A DNA stretch of 17,325 nt from an uncultured Clostridia bacterium (GTDB lineage: Bacteria; Bacillota; Clostridia; Christensenellales; Aristaeellaceae). Location of the stretch: assembly GCA_934621485.1 (NCBI GenBank), contig CAKTUS010000052.1, positions 1-17,325 of the forward strand, read 5' to 3'. Positions 14,997 through 17,325 of the stretch are shown one piece after another. The position numbers were made by a program, and so were the translations under genes. Below the pieces are notes generated by a model. The model worked only from the letters and a program-made list of their open reading frames with translations. It made no database searches and was not told where the DNA came from. Positions within the stretch are counted from its first letter, which is position 1. Each line of letters begins with the position of its first letter.

Positions 14997-15660
14997 TGAA
15001 GAACGAATCCGGCAATTGCTTGCAAAATATGCCAGCTTTGAGGGCTATGAAGTATCGGAGGCCGTGGATGGCATGCAGGCTGTGCAAATGGCTCGCGCCA
15101 CAGCCTACGATCTGATTATCATGGATATCATGATGCCGGAGCTGGACGGCTTTGCCGCCGCCAAGGAAATTCGCAAAACCAGCCAGGTTCCCATGATCTT
15201 TCTTTCCGCCCGGGGCGAGGAATACGACAAAATCCTGAGCTTTGAAATAGGTGTGGACGACTATGTGGTGAAACCCTTTTCGCCGCATGAACTCATGATG
15301 CGCGTGGCAGCTGTGCTGCGCCGTGCCGCTGCGGCTGCGCCCAGGCAGGAAAACGATCACGAATGTATTACCATCGAAAAAATGGTGGTGGATTTTACCG
15401 CCAGGCAGGTAACCATTGACGGCGAAACGTTGGAGCTGTCGCCAAAGGAATATGAACTGCTGTTTTTCATGGTGCGCAACAGAGGCATTGCCCTGAGCCG
15501 TGATCGCCTCATCAGCGAAGTATGGGGCTATGACTTTTTTGGGGACGACCGCACTTTGGATACCCATATCAAGCTGCTGCGGAAACAGCTGGGCGAATAT
15601 GCCAGCTACATTACCACGCTCAGAGGGGTAGGATATCGCTTTGAAAAAGCCAGGGGATAA
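14962..15660 (+). CDS. OmpR/PhoB-family response regulator
   Basis: A 232-residue two-domain regulator. The receiver domain (about 5-120) has the acidic pair Asp11-Asp12, phospho-acceptor Asp55 (IIMDIMMPELDG), Ser82 and Lys104 (VVKPFSPHEL). The winged-helix DNA-binding domain (about 133-228) carries LSPKEYELLFFMVRN, the recognition region DDRTLDTHIKLLRKQL, and RGVGYRFE. The ATG at 14962 lacks a good ribosome binding site; GTG codons at 14965 or 14974 are alternatives, and translation is probably coupled to the overlapping PDZ gene. The kinase starts inside its 3' end. It probably binds the repeats at 14501-14532. The signal and target genes cannot be assigned from sequence. Confidence 0.94.
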   Translation: MVETVRLLIVDDEERIRQLLAKYASFEGYEVSEAVDGMQAVQMARATAYDLIIMDIMMPELDGFAAAKEIRKTSQVPMIFLSARGEEYDKILSFEIGVDDYVVKPFSPHELMMRVAAVLRRAAAAAPRQENDHECITIEKMVVDFTARQVTIDGETLELSPKEYELLFFMVRNRGIALSRDRLISEVWGYDFFGDDRTLDTHIKLLRKQLGEYASYITTLRGVGYRFEKARG

Positions 15661-17149
15661 CTTATGCGAAACCGCGGCGGCTGTGAAGCAAAGGCGTTTT
15701 TTTCGGCAAAAGCCAGGAATTCGGCAAGGGATTTTTGTGCATTTGCTGTTGTTTGCGGCGATGCTGCTGCTGATACTGTGGTTGTTTGAAATCGTTCTTC
15801 TGGATGATTTTTACAAAATGCAAAAGCGGGATGCTTTGAGGGCTTCCAGTCAAAGCATTGCGGATAACATCGGCAATGAAAATCTGAACCTGCTTGTGGA
15901 CCGTATTGCGGAGCAAAGCGATATCTGTGTTACCATTGTGGATGAGGATTTTCATGAAAAGCTGCGGGCGGAAAGCGGGCATGGCTGCGTGATTCACCAC
16001 ATGAACCGTGGCGATATGCGGCGTATTGCGGGAGAGATGGAAAACAGCGCGAAGGAGACGGCGCTGCTGACCATTCCCCTTGGCGGCTTTCGCAACCGGG
16101 ATTACGACGCCCGCAAGTTTTCGGGCCCGGTTCCTCCCAGCGACGATGGCGACGCGCAAAGCATGATTCTGATTCGCAGTGCGCAAACGCCGGATGGCGA
16201 AACGTGCTATGTGTTTTTGAACGCGCTCATTACGCCGGTTACCTCTACGGTGCAAACCATTCGGAACGAACTGTACTTTATTTCCGCGATGATGATTCTT
16301 TTGTCGTTCGCGTTGTCGCTGGTTCTGTCGCGGCGTATAACGCAGCCGCTGGTGGAAACTACTCAGGCGGCTCGGGAACTAAGCCGCGGCCGATACACGC
16401 CCGTCAAGCGGGCCGGTTATCGAGAGGTGGAACAGCTGAATTGTCAGTTGAGCCAGGCGGCGAAGGAATTGCACCGGGTGGAAAAGATGCAGCAGGAGTT
16501 GATTGCCAACATCAGTCACGATTTGCGCACGCCGCTCACGCTTATCGAGGGTTACGCAGAGGCCATGCGCGATTTGCCCGGCGAGAATTCTTCGGAGAAT
16601 ATGCAGGTGATTATCGATGAAACGCAACGCCTGAGCACCCTGGTAAACGCGGTGCTGGACCTGAACAAGGCGCGTCAACAAACCGATATACAGGCAACGC
16701 GGTACAATCTTACCCAGGATATTCGCCAAACCATCGCCCGCTACGGCAAGCTGATGGAACAGGATGGATACCACATTGTGTTTGAACCGTCAGAGGAGGT
16801 TTTTGTAACGGCCGACCCGGTAAAGATGCAGCAGGTGATTTGCAATCTGCTGAACAATGCCATCACCTATACCGGTGCGGACCGCACGGTGCGAGTGGAA
16901 CAAAACGTGGCGAATGGTCAGGTACGCATTGCTGTTCGGGACAGCGGCGAAGGCCTTGCAAAGGAAGAACTGCCCTTCATCTGGGACCGTTACTTCCGTG
17001 GAAGCAAGCCCCACAAGCGGGCCGCCGTCGGCAGCGGCCTGGGCTTAAACATTGTGAAGGAAATCTTGGAAAACCATCATTTGCGTTACGGTGTGGAAAG
17101 CGAGCTTGGTCACGGAAGCGTTTTCTGGTTTGAAATGCCCCTAACATAA
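15641..17149 (+). CDS. Sensor histidine kinase
   Basis: A 502-residue membrane kinase paired with the preceding regulator. The order is a basic cytoplasmic N-terminus, membrane segment 1 (about 31-53), an extracellular sensor region of about 155 residues, membrane segment 2 (about 211-230), HAMP (about 231-283), HisKA with NISHDLRTPLTLIEGYAEAM (phospho-acceptor His293), and an ATPase domain with the N box NLLNNAITY (402-410), DSGEG (434-438), FIWDRYFR and GSGLGLNIVKEI (464-475). The start is uncertain: a TTG at 15641 overlaps the regulator by 20 bases with only a weak GGGGTAGG upstream, and a GTG at 15683 is the next in-frame choice. The stop is followed by an apparent insertion-sequence end after 26 bp. 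Confidence 0.94.
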   Translation: MKKPGDNLCETAAAVKQRRFFRQKPGIRQGIFVHLLLFAAMLLLILWLFEIVLLDDFYKMQKRDALRASSQSIADNIGNENLNLLVDRIAEQSDICVTIVDEDFHEKLRAESGHGCVIHHMNRGDMRRIAGEMENSAKETALLTIPLGGFRNRDYDARKFSGPVPPSDDGDAQSMILIRSAQTPDGETCYVFLNALITPVTSTVQTIRNELYFISAMMILLSFALSLVLSRRITQPLVETTQAARELSRGRYTPVKRAGYREVEQLNCQLSQAAKELHRVEKMQQELIANISHDLRTPLTLIEGYAEAMRDLPGENSSENMQVIIDETQRLSTLVNAVLDLNKARQQTDIQATRYNLTQDIRQTIARYGKLMEQDGYHIVFEPSEEVFVTADPVKMQQVICNLLNNAITYTGADRTVRVEQNVANGQVRIAVRDSGEGLAKEELPFIWDRYFRGSKPHKRAAVGSGLGLNIVKEILENHHLRYGVESELGHGSVFWFEMPLT

Positions 17150-17175
17150 GGAAAATCGCGGCCGCTTTTTCAGCG

Positions 17176-17325
17176 TGAAGTGGTCAATCGTTAGTAGACA
17201 CAAAATATGTTAAGCCACCGATTCTGTTCTAAAGAGGACCGGTGGTTTTCCGTTCAGCTTACGAACAGGGCGTTCGTTGGTGAAATAATCGCATAAAATC
17301 ATGGTAGCACTTTCGTGTCTGCCAT
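17176..17325. mobile_element. Terminal part of an insertion sequence (IS3-like), cut by the window edge
   Basis: Read on the plus strand the element seems to begin at TGAAGTGGTCAATCG (17176), a TG-starting end as in IS3-type elements, followed by 34 bp to the transposase stop. The other end and any target-site duplication lie outside the window, so the exact boundary is inferred. GCGGCCGC plus five Ts just before it (17158-17170) may be what remains of the kinase operon's terminator. Confidence 0.5.
17210..17325 (-). CDS. C-terminal end of an IS3/rve-type transposase (partial)
   Basis: A minus-strand frame enters from the right edge and stops at 17210, giving 37 codons. The end reads CDYFTNERPVRKLNGKPPVLFR followed by TESVA (two adjoining pieces). 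This matches the usual close of IS3-family OrfB proteins: an aromatic-rich stretch, N-x-R-P, then LNG-x-x-P-V-x-(Y/F)R. The catalytic DDE residues would lie upstream, outside the window. Intactness of the gene cannot be judged. IS3-like is my best reading; another rve-superfamily transposase is possible. Confidence 0.6.
   Translation of the reverse strand, partial: GRHESATMILCDYFTNERPVRKLNGKPPVLFRTESVA

Noticed and set aside
14524..15567. Minus-strand open frame of 347 codons
   Set aside because: Antisense to the PDZ and response-regulator genes, both supported by domain motifs and ribosome binding or overlap.

Overview
The window looks like chromosomal DNA of a fairly G+C-rich member of the Clostridia (Bacillota), probably an uncultured gut-type lineage. 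The evidence is the Firmicutes-style cluster dgt–dnaG–rpoD(sigA)–trmK–nif3–zinc-ribbon, strong AAGGAGG ribosome binding sites, frequent TTG and GTG starts, a NadD–YqeK fusion followed by rsfS, and OmpR/WalK-type two-component genes. The genus cannot be fixed from the sequence alone. Almost all of the window is core housekeeping; the unusual material lies in the intergenic blocks, one membrane protein and the right-hand end.

Left part (1-9333, all genes on the minus strand). rplM-rpsI (ribosomal proteins L13 and S9) are driven by a near-consensus sigma-A promoter with a structured leader of about 110 nt. Upstream of that promoter lies a pair coding for pyrimidine-nucleoside phosphorylase (pdp) and a small Dabb-like protein whose C-terminus is cut short by a hairpin-rich repeat. 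A 426-bp non-coding block (2688-3113), bounded by two identical 27-bp hairpins, separates pdp from a tight run transcribed as dgt (dNTP hydrolase), dnaG (primase), rpoD (primary sigma factor), trmK (tRNA m1A22 methyltransferase), a Nif3-family metal protein and a C4 zinc-ribbon coiled-coil protein. Several of these overlap by a few bases or are separated by only a few.

Centre (9334-14485). A divergent intergenic region carries a clean sigma-A promoter for dnaX-rsmA (clamp-loader subunit and 16S rRNA dimethyltransferase) on the plus strand. rsmA converges on, and shares a TTAA stop with, an unrecognised membrane protein (11967-12800, minus) that may contain a degenerate Mrr-like nuclease fold. 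Divergent from that gene is the fused nadD-yqeK gene, which overlaps rsfS. This unit covers NAD synthesis, dinucleoside polyphosphate removal and ribosome silencing.

Right part (14486-17325). A promoter with 11-bp-spaced direct repeats, of the kind OmpR/PhoB regulators bind, precedes an overlapping three-gene unit: a membrane-anchored PDZ protein, an OmpR-family response regulator and a sensor histidine kinase. This looks like a self-regulated envelope-sensing system with an accessory PDZ component. About 26 bp after the kinase, an apparent insertion-sequence end begins, carrying the last 37 codons of an IS3/rve-type transposase on the minus strand, cut by the window edge.

No tRNA, rRNA, CRISPR array, SRP RNA or phage module was seen. 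No wholly new system could be proven. The best candidates for something undescribed are the PDZ-regulator-kinase unit with its repeat promoter, the hairpin-bounded non-coding block, and the membrane-bound Mrr-like protein.
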